A stretch of DNA of 64,000 nt from Phylloscopus collybita (GCA_027886175.1 JAJNNQ010000137.1:8932001-8996000), one strand, 5' to 3'; counted from the stretch's first letter, positions 50,453-63,593 are shown. The notes: generated from the sequence alone by a model not told the origin. Numbers and translations are program-made.

Positions 50453-51474
50453 ATTATATAAATGGTCTATAACTTGGGATGTGGTTTTAAAGAGAAAGGA
50501 CAGGTTATAAACCATACTACATCAGAAAGATAAAATGCTGTTTCAATGTCAGTGACACTGTACTTCACCCCAACCTTTGAGTCAGAAGGTCTAAATCAGT
50601 TTGAGATCCAAGAGGCTTAAGCACTGGAACTAATGCAGTTATTTCAAAAAATCCTCACATTTTTCAGCTACCAGTGTTGTTCTGAAACTGTAGAGATCCA
50701 GTGAATTCTAGGCTATTTTGTGGGCACGTTGGAGCAGCAGCCCCACCACGCCAACAGTGACCCTCTCGATGCAGGGCTCTGTATCAACACTAGTGACACA
50801 CTTGGAATCTAAGGGGAAGGGACAGCAGGGCAGTTCCTGACTGGATGCTGCTGCATTAGAATGAAGAACATCCTCTTGCTATCTCAGGGGAATGTCTGAG
50901 TATAATCCACTCAACAGCATGGCTTCTCAGTTAGGAAAGAAGTAAATAAGAATGTAAAGCGCAACTTTGAAGTCTGTGTCAGCACTTCCAAGCATAAAGT
51001 CCCTCTTTCCAGGGGTTTGAAGCCAAGCAGTTAGCTCACTTGGGAAGAAACTACTGCCTGGTATGGCTTAGGCTGGTTGCTGTATTTCCTGTCATACCAT
51101 GGTTGAAGAAAGGAGAGCTTTTTCTGCTGTTCCCAAAAGTATAGCAAGTTTTTTAAAACCCAAGAATCAATGGTACTAACTCCCATGTTACTCAGAAGTC
51201 ATTTAATATTTCATAGCTTCAATTAAAAAAAAATTGTTTCCCTGGAATTATGATCTGATGACCTTTGCATACTTAAAAAAGAAAATTATCAAATTTCTGC
51301 ATGTAATCCATTTGTTTTTCTGGCCCAAAAAAGAATTTCCAATTTTCATTACATTATTTAATGTACATTGTCTTATGTTTTCTGAAAATGTGTAGTACAC
51401 TTCCACAGGTTGTGCAAGACCAGCTGAAAATATCCTTCTGGAAAATATCACATGCTTTAAAAAAAAAAAGGAAA

Positions 51475-51480
51475 AATAAA
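51475..51480 (+). terminator. Candidate internal poly(A) signal AATAAA
   Basis: AATAAA about 1.7 kb after the stop, preceded by an A-rich run (from 51459). The A-rich run could cause internal priming in cDNA data and mimic a poly(A) site. Confidence 0.25.
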
Positions 51481-52794
51481 GCTTAGGTTTATCCATGTAA
51501 CTGGATTGACTGTGAAAAAGCTACACCATTTAATCTGGTGACACTTCCCACATACAGTTTTTGGTTTCTGTTTATCAACTTAAAATATCAGCATGGAACA
51601 GGATTATGAGAAGAAACATAAAAGTGATATTAATGCTACACACACAAGGAAACTCCTGTTGTTCATAACCTGCTGGTAGCCTGCTTAACTTGCAAGCAGA
51701 GCAATCTTACTAAAATCTTACTAGCTATCTTAAAAAGACAACATCACTGACAGTGGAAGTAGGATATGTGCTTTAATGTTGAATTTCATGCTTTCACCAG
51801 TATATGTATACCCTACCTCTCATATATTTTAAGAACAGTCCTCTGGAGTTATTGTAAAAATTCTATGTTTTGATGTTGTATATGTTTTTATAAGAAAATG
51901 CTTTAAAGAAAATAATCCCCGACTAAAACAAAAATTCTGTGTGGGTACATATGACATATGTGTTGCTCTCTTGGTGGGTTATCTTACATTCTTGATGACT
52001 ATGCTGTGTTTGTACTCTGAAAAAAGACCTGCAAAAAAAAAAAAAATTCTGTGTGAAGTGCAAACCATGAGGTGTGCAATTTTGTGCAAACTGCTGGTGA
52101 TTTTGCTCTTGCTGAGATTTGCTGCAAAGGCAGCAAGTCACACTGGTAGTTGCTATGGAGATTTCTGAGAGGAATGAGCAGTCTCTGGCTGCCTTACTGG
52201 AAGCCTGTAATCTTCATCTGTAATTGAGAAAGTGGCCAGGCATGCTTTGCGCTCTCACACACACACACAAATGTGGCCAATATCTTATTGAATATTGTGT
52301 TGAGTGGTGTAGCTGTGGCTGTAGGGAACAGCTGCCTTTGAGGCTAATCAACTGGTTTGATTCCAGCATCTTTGGTTCTCTGAGCAACACACAAAATGTT
52401 TCTGCATGTTGAAACAGCAGTTCTGGACTCCTGTCATGAAACACAAAGAGTAGAGTTTGTGAGGAACGTGGCACTGCCTTGGCCAGCTGCAGCAAGGACA
52501 GGGCTCCTTGGGTGTCACCCGGGGTGGGTGTGTGTCACACCTGGGCCCACACACCCGCCTTTCTGAGGCAGCATCATTCACAGCTTAGAGAATGCCACCA
52601 AAGTGTGCCAAGTTCCTTCTTTTGACCAAATTTCAAGGTTGTACTGAAATCACTCTATGCAACACAGATTCATGTTTGAATGCATAGTTTCTCTTTTTGT
52701 TGTTTGCTTGTTTGTTTTGTGAATGAAGCCAGGAAAATCTCTCGTGGCAATGTTTTTTAAAAAACAAGGACTATTAGTATTTTTTTACCGGTTT

Positions 52795-52802
52795 TGTATA
52801 TA
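52795..52802 (+). promoter_or_regulatory. Pumilio-type motif TGTATATA in 3' UTR
   Basis: Exact match to the Pumilio RNA-binding consensus UGUANAUA. An 8-mer of this kind can occur by chance in AT-rich DNA. Confidence 0.4.
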
Positions 52803-53716
52803 TCTCAGTATATTATTATTTTCTTTTTTTCTCATTAATTTTTGTTTCTTTTATCTGGCCAAATGTGCTCAGACATGGCAGCAGCTTTTATCATTTCTGA
52901 GTGATTGATTATTAATGAGTTCACACATTTTTATGATTGCTTTGAAGATACATATTGCAGGGAGGCAATAGCAGAGGCATTTTAACTCTTTTAATTCATA
53001 AATCTGCTGAGACAACAGAAATTGAAGTTGCTTCTTAGTTCAAGCCTTGTAAAGTGGAAACAAGCTGAAAAATGAGCAAAAGCACAGTGTGTGTGTTTAC
53101 AAATGACAGGGATTTATAACATTATCATTGTTATTAGTATGCATAAAATGAGCAGCAAACAGCTACTTTTTTTTCCAGTTTAAAACTAGACATGAGAGTT
53201 TCTGTGATGAATGTTGAGCTAGTTCTTTACCATTACACTTTAAAGGGATAGTATCCAGGGGCAATGAGTGCTGCTTCTTTATTATTACCCATGATTTTAC
53301 ATTACATGGATCCTGTATGGAAGAAACAAAAACCAGTTTAAGTCAGTAACAGCCAATCTGCTGACTTGAACCGGCTTTAAATCAAGACCTAGGAATTATT
53401 TGAGTTATTTTTCTGGATGCTGGATGTTTGCATGGTTATGTTTTGGGATATGGTAGCTGGTAACCAGCTGATATTGATTCATACTTTGAGAATGATGATG
53501 AAGAAAAAGAAGACATCTATTATATTGTAAGCTAGTGTGTGAGCCCAATAGAGATAATTTAATCAGGATTTAGTTTCATGGAGATATCATAAAGATGTTA
53601 ATAGTATTTTTTTAAATTATTATTTGAATCATAACTGACACTATTTTTAACTAGTTTATTTTCATTGCTATGATGTTGAAAGTCCCAGATTCATTATTTG
53701 AGTATATATCTAGATA

Positions 53717-53724
53717 TGTACATA
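53717..53724 (+). promoter_or_regulatory. Pumilio-type motif TGTACATA in 3' UTR
   Basis: Second exact UGUANAUA match in the same UTR. Confidence 0.4.
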
Positions 53725-54113
53725 CCTATGTGAATAGCAGAGAAAATGTGTGAGTGTAACTTATAAAGGTAATTAAACAGAGAGGAAATTTAGCATAAGT
53801 ATCCACCTACATTATATTTAAACTCTAGTCCTACATGCCTTGTGAATTTTCAGTACACCTGGCATGTAGGATGAATTGATCTTTATAAATACATGTTGCC
53901 TTTAGAAGGAAAATAGGAAGAATAAGTGAAACCGGATACTTTCTCTTTAAACCATAAGAAACATTTTAATGTTTTCTATATGTTCTGTTTTATTATTTTG
54001 AAAAAAAAAATAATAAGCAAATATATTGATGAGCTCAAAAGTTATAATATATATAGATATCCATAATTAAAACTAGATGATTTGATGAGAGTCGTTTTCT
54101 TAATTTGTTACCC

Positions 54114-54121
54114 TGTAAATA
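54114..54121 (+). promoter_or_regulatory. Pumilio-type motif TGTAAATA in 3' UTR, overlapping AATAAA
   Basis: Third exact UGUANAUA match. It overlaps an AATAAA hexamer at 54118-54123, so Pumilio binding and poly(A) signal use would compete if both are real. Confidence 0.45.
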
Positions 54122-54686
54122 AATATACATTTTTGTAAAACAAACTGAGTTTAAATTATTAACTCCATTTGACATCCAAGCATGTGAGTGTGTCCTTATT
54201 TGACTGTATCTTATAGATGTTCAGTGATGTGCTCAGGTGCTCAACAATGGCTGAGTAACGTGTGTGCTGTCATGCTCCAGACAACGTGTGCAGCAGACAC
54301 AATGTTTAAAAAAATCCAAAAAACACCAAAAAAACCCTGCAAAAACAACAAAAAAAGAAGAATAGTCCTTGGGCAAATGTAATGTTTCCACAGTGAATGT
54401 TGCATGCATAGGTGGTGGTTTGTTGATAATCATTTTAGTTTGAATTTCTTTTAGTTTTCATTTTGCTTCCAGAATCATCAGGAGAAATGAAAACAAAACA
54501 GATTTGTTCTGAAAGTTGTAAAAACTGAAACAAAAGCAGTATGAGATTGTATAAAAATGCTTGTAAATCTGTCCCAGTTTTCACTTTATGTATAAATCCA
54601 TGCCATGGTTTTGTGATTGTATACAGGATGTATCTTGAGAATTTATGCAAATTGTGCTCTATAAAGGCTGTTATCCCAGTCTGACA

Positions 54687-54692
54687 AATAAA
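54687..54692 (+). terminator. PCLO: Probable distal PCLO poly(A) signal
   Basis: AATAAA in CTGACAAATAAATATTTAAAATA, followed about 15 bp later by CTGGTTTG and a run of T, a typical downstream GT/T-rich element. The upstream 300 bp has the look of conserved UTR sequence. Cleavage is expected near 54705-54715. Confidence 0.6.
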
Positions 54693-56304
54693 TATTTAAA
54701 ATATCTGGTTTGTTTTTTTTTTCCTAATTAACATAAAAACTTATTTTGCTGGTTTATATTTCCCATTTGTTGACCACAGTGCTGGGGCTGCTGTACACAC
54801 TGCCTATACTCTTCTGTCCTATTTCAGCATTAGCAGACCTCCCAGGGTATAACCCATCTCCCACACTTCATTTTGAAACAAAGAATGGTTCATTCATCAC
54901 AACTTTTTTCCCAACAAGTCAGAACCAGAATCACATTCAGCTTGTTGATATCTTTATACAGTTTCATCTCTGGCATCCTATATAGGCAACAAATACATGT
55001 GCATACATCAGCACAGTTTAGGAATATCCAGGGGTTTGTCTGCTCAGTGTGAAGAAAAGGTGAATTTAAAAAGTAGCCTAACTCTGTATCCTTGTAAGCT
55101 CCTGATGGAGACATAATATGAAAGAATCTGATAAATCCTGGAAGGATTTTCTCTGGCTCTTTCCTCCAGCAAAAAGAAGGTTTCCAGGAACAATATATCT
55201 TAGACATTATAAACAAGAAATCATTCGCTTTAAACAATAATTTCTGTAGTACTGAATTTTACCTGACTAGTATAACATCTGTGATGTTTTCCCATTGAGA
55301 CTGTATTTTTGAGCCATGTCTAGATCTATGTTCATTATACTGGCATAGTTTTCCAATTTGATACAAATAATTTAAAAGAAAAAAAGAAAACATGTTCCCT
55401 GAGTTAAATAAATTGTTTTTTTTCAGTCTGGCACCTGAATATATAGATCGGATTTTTTTTTCCTGTTGATACCTGTTGATACCTGAGAAAAAGTTGATAC
55501 CTTTTTCTCTAAAAATAATGTAATGAAAAATAGGCAACAACTTTGAGGATGCCTCAAAAAGAGAGATGCCTTTTTTTCAAATTAGATGATCTGCTACAGC
55601 TCTGGCACAGGCTGACTTCTAGTAATGCCCGTTAGGAAAGAAACTCTACTTCCCAGTGCCTGCCTCCATCACTCAGGTATGAGTTCAAGATACTTTGGGT
55701 GCCTCTCTCTGATAAAATAGTTATGACTACAACAAACAGTTCACCTCACACTCAGCCCAAATTTTAGGCATCCTATCTTATTTTGGTGAGGAAACTCCTG
55801 CTCAGCATACTGGCCCTCTGGAAATGGTTAGAAAGCATTTCTGAAGCATTAAGGGAGAGAGCTGACTGGAATTATCTCTGTGGAATCTGCAAGTTTATCT
55901 GAATGTAGCTCCAGGAAACTAGTTTGCAAACAGAAAATCCCAATGTCCCTTCACAGACACAGAAAGAATGATTACATAATATACTTCTTTTTAAATAATT
56001 AAAAATATTTAACAAAAATATATATTTATTTACTCACTCAGAGAGCTCAGCAAAGTGCAAAGAATGCATGAGCTATTTCCTCACATTGCTATTTGTGGGG
56101 TTTAACTTAGAAGCTATGGTGTGAAACTGGGAATTTGGATGTTCATGGAATTTTTTTAAAATAGGTTGGACTTAAAATTCAGATAGAGAGAAGTTACTGA
56201 AAAATATACATGGAGATTCAGCTTAGCATTCTGGCTGTGAGGACAAGTGTTCCTGGAACTACAAGAATGTCTTCAACATATATCTTCAACCTTATTCTTT
56301 CCAA

Positions 56305-56965
56305 AGAATCATGGAATCATAGAATAATTTGCATTGGAGGAGACCTTTCAAGGTCCTGCAGGACAGGGGCATAAGCAGGGACTACATAAGGTTGCTCAGA
56401 GCCCCATCCAATCCGAACTTCAATATTTCCAGCAATGGGACATCTATCATCTCTCTGGGCAAAGTGATCCAGTGTGTTGTCCCCCTTATTGCAAAAAATG
56501 TCTTATTTTTATCTAGTTTAAATTTATCCTCTTTTGGTGTGAAACCATTACACCTCATCCTACAGCTACAGGCCCTACTAAGAAATCTGTCCCCAGCTTT
56601 CTTTAAGTATTGAAAAGCTGCTCTACGATCTCTTCACAGCCTTCTCTTCCTCAGGCTGACCTTCAGCTTTCAGCCTTTCCTCACAGAAGATGTGCTCCAG
56701 CCCTCTGACCATATTCATGCCCTCCTCTGGATGCATTCCAGAAGATACACATTATATTTACAGACCCAGAGCAGGACACAGTGCTCCAGAGGGGCTCTCA
56801 GCAGAGGGTCAGAAACAACTCTCTCCCTGCTGGTCATGCTTCTTGTGATGCAGCCAATATACAGTTGTTTTTCTGGGCTGCAAGTGCATATTGCCAGCTC
56901 ACCTCCAGTTTTCAACCACCAGTACTCCCAAATCCTTCTCCCCAGGACCACTCTCAATTCATGTG
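56305..56965 (-). mobile_element. CR1 LINE 3' fragment, minus strand
   Basis: The complement of the CR1 3' region. At the left edge AATCATGGAATCATAGAATA is the inverted octamer tail. Then come GGTTGCTCAGAGCCCCATCC, CTACAGGCCCTACTAAGA, CAGCCTTTCCTCACAGAAG, GTGCTCCAGCCCTCTGACC, TTTCTGGGCTGCAAGTGCA and CCCAAATCCTTCTCCCCAGG. It is 5'-truncated near 56965 and carries no intact frame. It lies about 1.6 kb beyond the presumed PCLO cleavage site. Confidence 0.95.
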
Positions 56966-57714
56966 TATCAATAAAGGAAAGTTAGGAAACTCCTTTTTCT
57001 TTTGAAAGGTGATTTTCCTGACACGTCGGATGCAGAAAGAACATAGAGCTTCCTTTCCAATACTTTATAAGCATGCAAATTATCCAAATTGCAGTCTGAC
57101 AGTTAAGGGTATTAATGAATTTAAGCCACAACAATAAGCAAAATAATGTAACAAAAAGACTCTTATTAACAATTTATCCAAATCTGTCATACCAGCATGC
57201 CTCCCTTTAAACTGAGAAAAAAACCCAAGCACGTAGTAATAGTTGGATGATTTATCTGTATCAGCATAGAAGGTATGTTTGTCTGCAGACAAGGACTCAG
57301 ACACTGTAGGTATGACAGAAGAAGGATAGCTTCCAATTTGAACAGGTTGGTCATTTTGCTGCAATACTGGCCATTACTTTGACCTTTCTAAATGATCTGT
57401 ATTGCTATGTCCTTCAGAATTTCACTTTTGTATCAGGATTTTTGGGTGATACAGTATCAGATAGGACTTTTAGGCACAAGTGAAAAAGCAAAATATAATC
57501 TTTTTCTCAGCACAGACTGTCAAATCGCAGAAAGTTCTTGGTATTTTCAGTTTAACAGACACAGCTAAGATAAAGATAGAAGACACTGACAGCATATTGG
57601 GAGCTGGGATCAATACAATGTTGGTAGGGTCCTTGCTATCTAGAGGAGACTTGACAGTCAGGAGAAATGAGCTGATGGGAAACTCACGCAGTTCAAAAAG
57701 GCAGATGTGAAGGC

Positions 57715-57744
57715 CTACATCTGAGATTAAATAATCTGATGTAG
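57715..57744. repeat. Two-part inverted repeat (7 + 5 bp)
   Basis: CTACATC (57715-57721) pairs with GATGTAG (57738-57744), and inside it AGATT (57724-57728) pairs with AATCT (57733-57737), with TG unpaired and the loop AAAT. Function unknown. Confidence 0.7.
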
Positions 57745-58218
57745 CAGAGTGGGGCCAGGTGTGTCCCAAAGCAAGGTCAGGCCAGAGTGGAGGGCTTTAG
57801 TGGGACAAAGGCACAGAGATCCAAGCTGCTGCACAGCCCTACATCATCTCTCCTGCTTAAGGAGCCTTTAAGCCAAAAATAAACAGACAGCAGTACAGTC
57901 AGCTACAAGTGGGATGAAAAAGTCAATCAGACAAAGAAGAGCTGCAATATTTTGGTGAAAGTGTAATGGAACTAGTGCAGGGACAAAATCTCCTATAGTC
58001 CTCTTTTTATGAGAGAAAGTATAATATTTAAGCAATGGCATGCCTACTGGAAGTTCTCCAAAACTTTCTAAAAGTGGGGGTTTTTTTTCACTGTGTTGCA
58101 ATTCTAACTGCTTTTATACACATGAAGTCCTAGATTTATTTATTCCTTATTATTAAGAAATATTCCAATGCATTATTAAATTGATTTTTGAGATTGTTGC
58201 ATGTACATACACTTAATG

Positions 58219-58236
58219 AAAACCACTAGTGGTTTT
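58219..58236. repeat. Perfect 18-bp palindrome
   Basis: AAAACCACTAGTGGTTTT is its own reverse complement with no spacer. It could be a dimeric protein-binding site or chance. Confidence 0.8.
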
Positions 58237-60929
58237 GTTTAATAATTCAGATCTCCAGTTCATCATACAGACATGAAAAATTCTATTAAATTGGGGATTT
58301 AAGGGCTTTGCCGATGATTTTAGACATTTTCTGAAAATGCTACAAGGAAGAGTTCTAATGTGTTGTATACACAATTGCTTCTTCCATATCTAACTTAAAT
58401 TATTTTTTCTTGATTGGCATTTTAAAATATAGAGGAATCAAAATGTTTTACTTTTAGTCTTTTTTTATGGTGATGGACAGAGGCCATTTGAAAGTAAGTC
58501 CTAATAATGCAAAGAAATTTCTGTACCTTTATGATAATACCAGGGAAAATCTGATTTTTCAGAAAGTTACATTTTATCAATTTTCAAGAATAATTTTTTG
58601 TATAAAATTTCACCATCTATTTTATCAATTCAATCTACAGATGGCAGGAAAATGCTATTCCTTTTATTTTAAGGTGAGGAGCTGAAGCACAAGAAAGTTA
58701 CAAGCCTTTTTACAAAGGTTTTCGAGTTACCATGACTTGCTAATATCTCCTTTGTAAATTATAGGCCTTTTTCAGTCTCTTCCTTAAAGAGGAAATCTAA
58801 TAAAAGAAAATCACATTTCAGCTCTGCATTCTGAAAACAAAAGTAATAAAACCTGGAATAATTTTGTATATCTAAAGAGAGGAGGTCAGAACAGAAGCTA
58901 CAACTAAATGGCACTAAGCAGTTGTTTCAACAGCAAGCATCTGGAGCTTTCATGCTGTTTCTGAAGCAAATTTGGGCTGAACACATTTGGGCAACTGCTC
59001 AGAGCTGCTTGCAATCTCTGGTCTCACTCACTAGGGTAATACCAGGGTCGTTTTCATCAATGGCTTTGAGAATTCAGAGACTTTGCAACCAGGGGGCACA
59101 TTATTCTTGCTTCATACTAGGCATTCAGAAGATGTAATATGGAAAAAATTACCTTTTTGAAAGCGAAAACTCACTTTGTTAGAACAATATTCGGTTCTCA
59201 ATCTCATCCAGCAAGAGTTCAGGGCACAGCAGAATTTAGTATTGTTGTCTTCTTTTCATTATTTTATTATAGATAAACGTATGCAGGCATACAGACTTTT
59301 CAACAGCTCTCTCTCTCTACCAAAGATCATTTGATGTCATCTTTATTCAGCTAATACTGGTAGTTTCTGCTCTGTTGCTCAAGAGAATTTTTCTTTCTAG
59401 ATGTGTATCACGCAGATGGGATCCCCTCACCTAGTTCATCCCTTGTCTCCCACAAGCATCTGACAATGGTTCTTCAGCTCCTTAGATTAACTCTATATTC
59501 AACCACAGAAGAGCAACACAGCCTTAGAGGCCTGCGTTGTAGGTGTTTAAATTTAGGTAAAATAAAAAAGTCTTAACTATCATCACAAAATTTCAAGCCA
59601 AGGAGATTGCAGTTTTAGGAACAGTAAGAGTGCCTGGTAAGAACATAAGAGTGATGTGGTTTAATGAAAATAGATCCTGGACACAGTTTGAAATCCCTTG
59701 TTCATGACAGACAGACTAATCAATACTTCATGATGTTGCTTTAGGAAAGAAAACCCCAGAGCTACAGATTGACTTTGTTTACCACTCAAAAAAACCCCCA
59801 AAAGATTGATCTGAGCTATTCAGGGCATTGCAGTGACATCTAAAGTGATCTGAAATGAATCTTTTTTTGTTGTTTTCCTGAAAGGCCAGACTTTCTCTGA
59901 TAAGCAATTCTATGGGTTTTCAATAATTCTTACCATATTTCAAACCACCTAGTATAGTAAAAAGACATAAGAAGTGGACAGTGTACACTTTAATAGCTCG
60001 GAAATACACACAAAAAAGCCACAAACAGGCAATTTTCTTTTAATGCTTTTTCAGACACAGTGTAAAAAATTATTTTTAAATGGCTGAATACTGCTAGTCC
60101 TGAAATCAGTGTTCCCAGAAAGAATCATATTGCTGAATTACTTTCCTCTAATAAATAGGTAGTGCCTACATGCCAAGAAAATGTGGCTTAAGTTCCTGAA
60201 AGAGCAGTGTTTGATGATGTGGATCACAGCAATATTTGCATTCTGATTTACACGAGAATAGCAAAGCAAGTCTGTGCTTTCCTAATGATGTTTTAAGGGG
60301 GAAAAGTAGCCTATATACATTAAAAGCTTATTGAAATCAATAAACAGGCTTCAAAATTACGTAAGATTTTCATGAGTTAAATCTAGTGTTTGGTGCAAGA
60401 GCTCTTTTCTCATTCCTACCACAATGCTTATTAAGATCTTTAAGTTTAACATAATTTTGTAGTCTATGTATGCTGTTTTACTGCCATGAGGCTTCTCAAA
60501 AGTGTCAGTGAAGGTGAAATTAGATTAATCACTATCATTAAGCTTATTTTATACATCTTGGTATGATCAACATAAAGAGTAAATATTAGAGGGCATAATA
60601 AATCAATGTGCCCACACAGAACTCCAAAGGGCAATATTAATCTTTATAATAATCTCTTAAAGGCAAAGCTTAATCACATAATATCATCAGATTAATAATG
60701 AAGTAGTTGTTAGTATATAGGTCAACCTAAGAGATGAGAAACAGAAAAAATCTTTGATTATAGTGCTAATGAAGGAGCCATGTAACAATATTATAAAGTC
60801 TGATGCCTGTGGGAAAAATTATTCCTTATATCCCTTCATTACTCTGAAAAATTTTTATGGGCACATCTTTGTGCATGTTCCAAATAGAAGAAAAAAGGAA
60901 AAAAGTCCCTGTAAAACAGCTTTCACACT

Positions 60930-60931
<2 letters not shown>

Positions 60932-60971
<40 letters not shown>
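60932..60971. repeat. Poly(T) run, 40 nt
   Basis: Uninterrupted T; poly(A) on the minus strand. Similar in length to the A run at 4307. No target-site duplication is obvious around it. Confidence 0.9.
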
Positions 60972-60973
<2 letters not shown>

Positions 60974-61280
60974 AAACATGCTTGCTTAGCAATTGGGAAA
61001 AGAACATCAAGAGTTGAAAGGTTCAAACTGATGCTTTCAGTTTTTAATATCACCAACAGATAGTAATGCAGCAAATGAAAATAATCACCAGTATTTTCTA
61101 TTTTTCTAAGGTTCTTAAAAACCCTCCTTCTATAGCAAAACCAAGTAACAATATCAACAGAATAATATCAAGTAGAATTTTTAACACTGCTGTCTGACTT
61201 TGTTTAAGGTGTAATGTGTCCAAGTTTGCTCTGATTCAGCATGTGCTGTCACCTTACTGTGCGGGGAGGTTGCAGAAGAG

Positions 61281-61299
61281 AACACACACACACACACAT
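61281..61299. repeat. (CA)n microsatellite
   Basis: About nine CA units, with a further CACACAC about 10 bp to the right. Confidence 0.9.
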
Positions 61300-61437
61300 A
61301 TGCCCACACACCTGCTTAAAATTCTGATATCCTTAACCTAGTTACATAGTAAAAGATAACACAGCTGAGATGACTGCTGAGTTACAGCAGCAAAATATCG
61401 GGAATGGCAAATAAAAGAGAAACTCCTGTTCTCCACC

Positions 61438-61477
61438 AGAGGAGAAGAAGGAAGAGGAGGAGGAGGAGGAAGAGGAC
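61438..61477. repeat. (GGA)n purine-rich repeat
   Basis: GGAGAAGAAGGAAGAGGAGG and further GGA units, an uninterrupted purine strand of about 36 bp. It opens the GC-richer stretch that runs to about 61800. Confidence 0.85.
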
Positions 61478-62099
61478 CTGCTGCACACAGCCGCAGCACT
61501 GCCCAGGGCAGCATCCTTAAGCAGAGAAACAGGAGTGGAGTGATCCTGCTCCCTCTCTTCTCCTTTCTGTCCCTGCAGGAGCTGCGGCTGCCCTTTATCC
61601 CCTCTGTGCTTTCATGCTTTGTGGGGTGCTTTACATGCAGTGAGCTCGTTTGGTTGTGTCTCATCTCTGTCTGAGCCAGGTCCTGCCCAGCTCTCAGAGC
61701 TGCATCCCCTCAGTGAGCAGCAGTACAGCAGACAGGATTTGGATGCATGCCCTTAGGACCCCTGGTGCCATGGTGTGCTTGTACCCTGGTGACCTCTGCT
61801 TGGGAAAAAAAAAAAAAAAAGATAGTACCAGTGACAAATTTTCCTTGGAATAAATCTAGTCAATAATTACAAGTCTCTAGTGGATTCAGGGCATTTTCCA
61901 GTTGCACAAAAATTCAATTTTTATTTTAATGACTGTAATAAACATTATGTCTACAAGCATTAAAGAAAAAATCCTAGAGCCCAGTGAGGCTCAGTGTGGA
62001 TCAATGTGCAGAGATATAAAGTAAAAAAAAAATATTTTACAACCTTGAAAAAAAAATGTGGCATGTTTTCAAATTCAGATGAAAGAAAACCCCACTTTT

Positions 62100-62195
62100 T
62101 TGTGGGGTTGTGATTTTTTTTTTGAGGAGGGGGTTTGTTTGTTTTGTTTTGTTTTGCTTTGCTTTGTTTTGTTGGTTTTTTTTTTCTTTTTATTA
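62100..62195. repeat. T/G-rich block with (GTTTT)n and (GCTTT)n
   Basis: T run, GAGGAGGGGG, then GTTTT and GCTTT pentanucleotide units and more T. Simple sequence. Confidence 0.85.
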
Positions 62196-63548
62196 TTCTC
62201 TATCTCTTGACTATGAAAGAACAACTAATGCATTTTAAAGATTAAGGCACTAAACTCTAAGCTGGAGAGAAGCACCTTACCTTTTTCAAGAGCGAAAGTT
62301 AAAAATCTCTTGCTGGTCTCAGACACCTACAGTAGACTGAAAAACAGAAGTTGGCATTGTCATACATTCAACAACTAGGCACTCATCTAAAGTGTGAAGG
62401 GTCATGGTCATTACATCTCTTTCCTATCTGCTTCTCATGAAGGCCTGCAATTCTATTCAAGCATTTTATTCTTGAATAAGTGACTTCAGCAGGCTCTTAC
62501 CCTGTGCCCCAGTACTTTGGCCTGGCCTCCTGCAGGGGTGAAGGTGGGGTCAGGGCAAAAAATTCCTGTTTTTGAATGTCTTTCTGGGAACTGGAGCATT
62601 GTTGAGTCTGAGAAGACTTTTTACACTCCTACAGCAAAACCCTGACTCACCAGACTGGTGTTTTCCAATCATTCCAATTTAAATTATTACTCTTTAAAGT
62701 TAAAGGTGTTTAAAGAGGTTGTTGTCAACCACCCTGCACAGAGTCCAGCTCAGCATGTGACAGGCAGAGCCTGTTCACCCAGCCTCCAAGTTTGTGATCA
62801 AAGACAAAAGCCAAGAGGAGTGAAGTGCCTTGGTTGAATTAACCCGAGGGGGCAGTGCCCTTATGGCAGCTCCTCACAGCCACCAGGACCAGCCACCAAG
62901 CAACAGCACCTATTTCAAACTTCTCATGTCAGCAGGGCCTGTGGCATTCAAAACACGGCCCAAAATCCAGAGTAGATGAGGAACTAATCTGTCTCAAAAC
63001 TTTAAAATCGCAAATTTGGTTTGTCAGAATTGAACATTTACAGTTACAGTAATTTTTTAAAAAATCTTTTTGAAGAATTTACTATTTCGCATCTTTATAG
63101 ATGATAGTAAAATAAACAAGCATATGGAAAGTTCAGGTTTCATGTAGGAGTTGCTGATGTAGTTCTGTGTTAAACTGAACAATAATGCTAATTATATTAA
63201 ATAGCTATTTTTACTTGAAAAAAATGGTATTAATTATTTCCTATGTTCCCATGTGTTCTGGGTTTTAATATTAATTTTTAATCATAGTCTTGGGTCTGTG
63301 ATCCATTTCCAGTATCAAATACAGTTCAGTCAGTCTTTGAAAACATTGATTCAAACTTCAAAAGAATATGAAGAATGCTGACTAGGAAAGAGCCCAGAGA
63401 TATAAGCATAAGGAATAAACAAGTGAGCAAACTCTCCGAGGAAGAAAACCCAGGGGCTACGTAAATCTGGAGCATTCCTCACAAATATGTGCAATCATTT
63501 TTATTTAGAAAACATCAGTTGAAGGTGAGGACAATAAGATTACCTTTT

Positions 63549-63593
63549 AAATATATAAATATGATTATTATATATAAATATATAAATATGATT
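63549..63593. repeat. Exact 18-bp direct repeat, AT-rich
   Basis: AAATATATAAATATGATT occurs at 63549-63566 and again at 63576-63593. A short tandem-type duplication. Confidence 0.85.

Larger units (their letters stand above)
49756..54715 (+). other. PCLO: PCLO 3' untranslated region (probable full extent)
   Basis: Unspliced sequence after the stop. It carries no CR1 insertion, unlike the flanks, and ends in a strong AATAAA plus GT/T-rich signal near 54690-54720, a length of almost 5 kb. As I recall it, mammalian PCLO also has a 3' UTR of several kilobases, but this is not checked. Three Pumilio-type motifs and several AT-rich stretches lie inside. Earlier AATAAA hexamers could give shorter forms. 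The frame at 49926-50183 starts inside the UTR and has no recognisable family. Confidence 0.6.
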
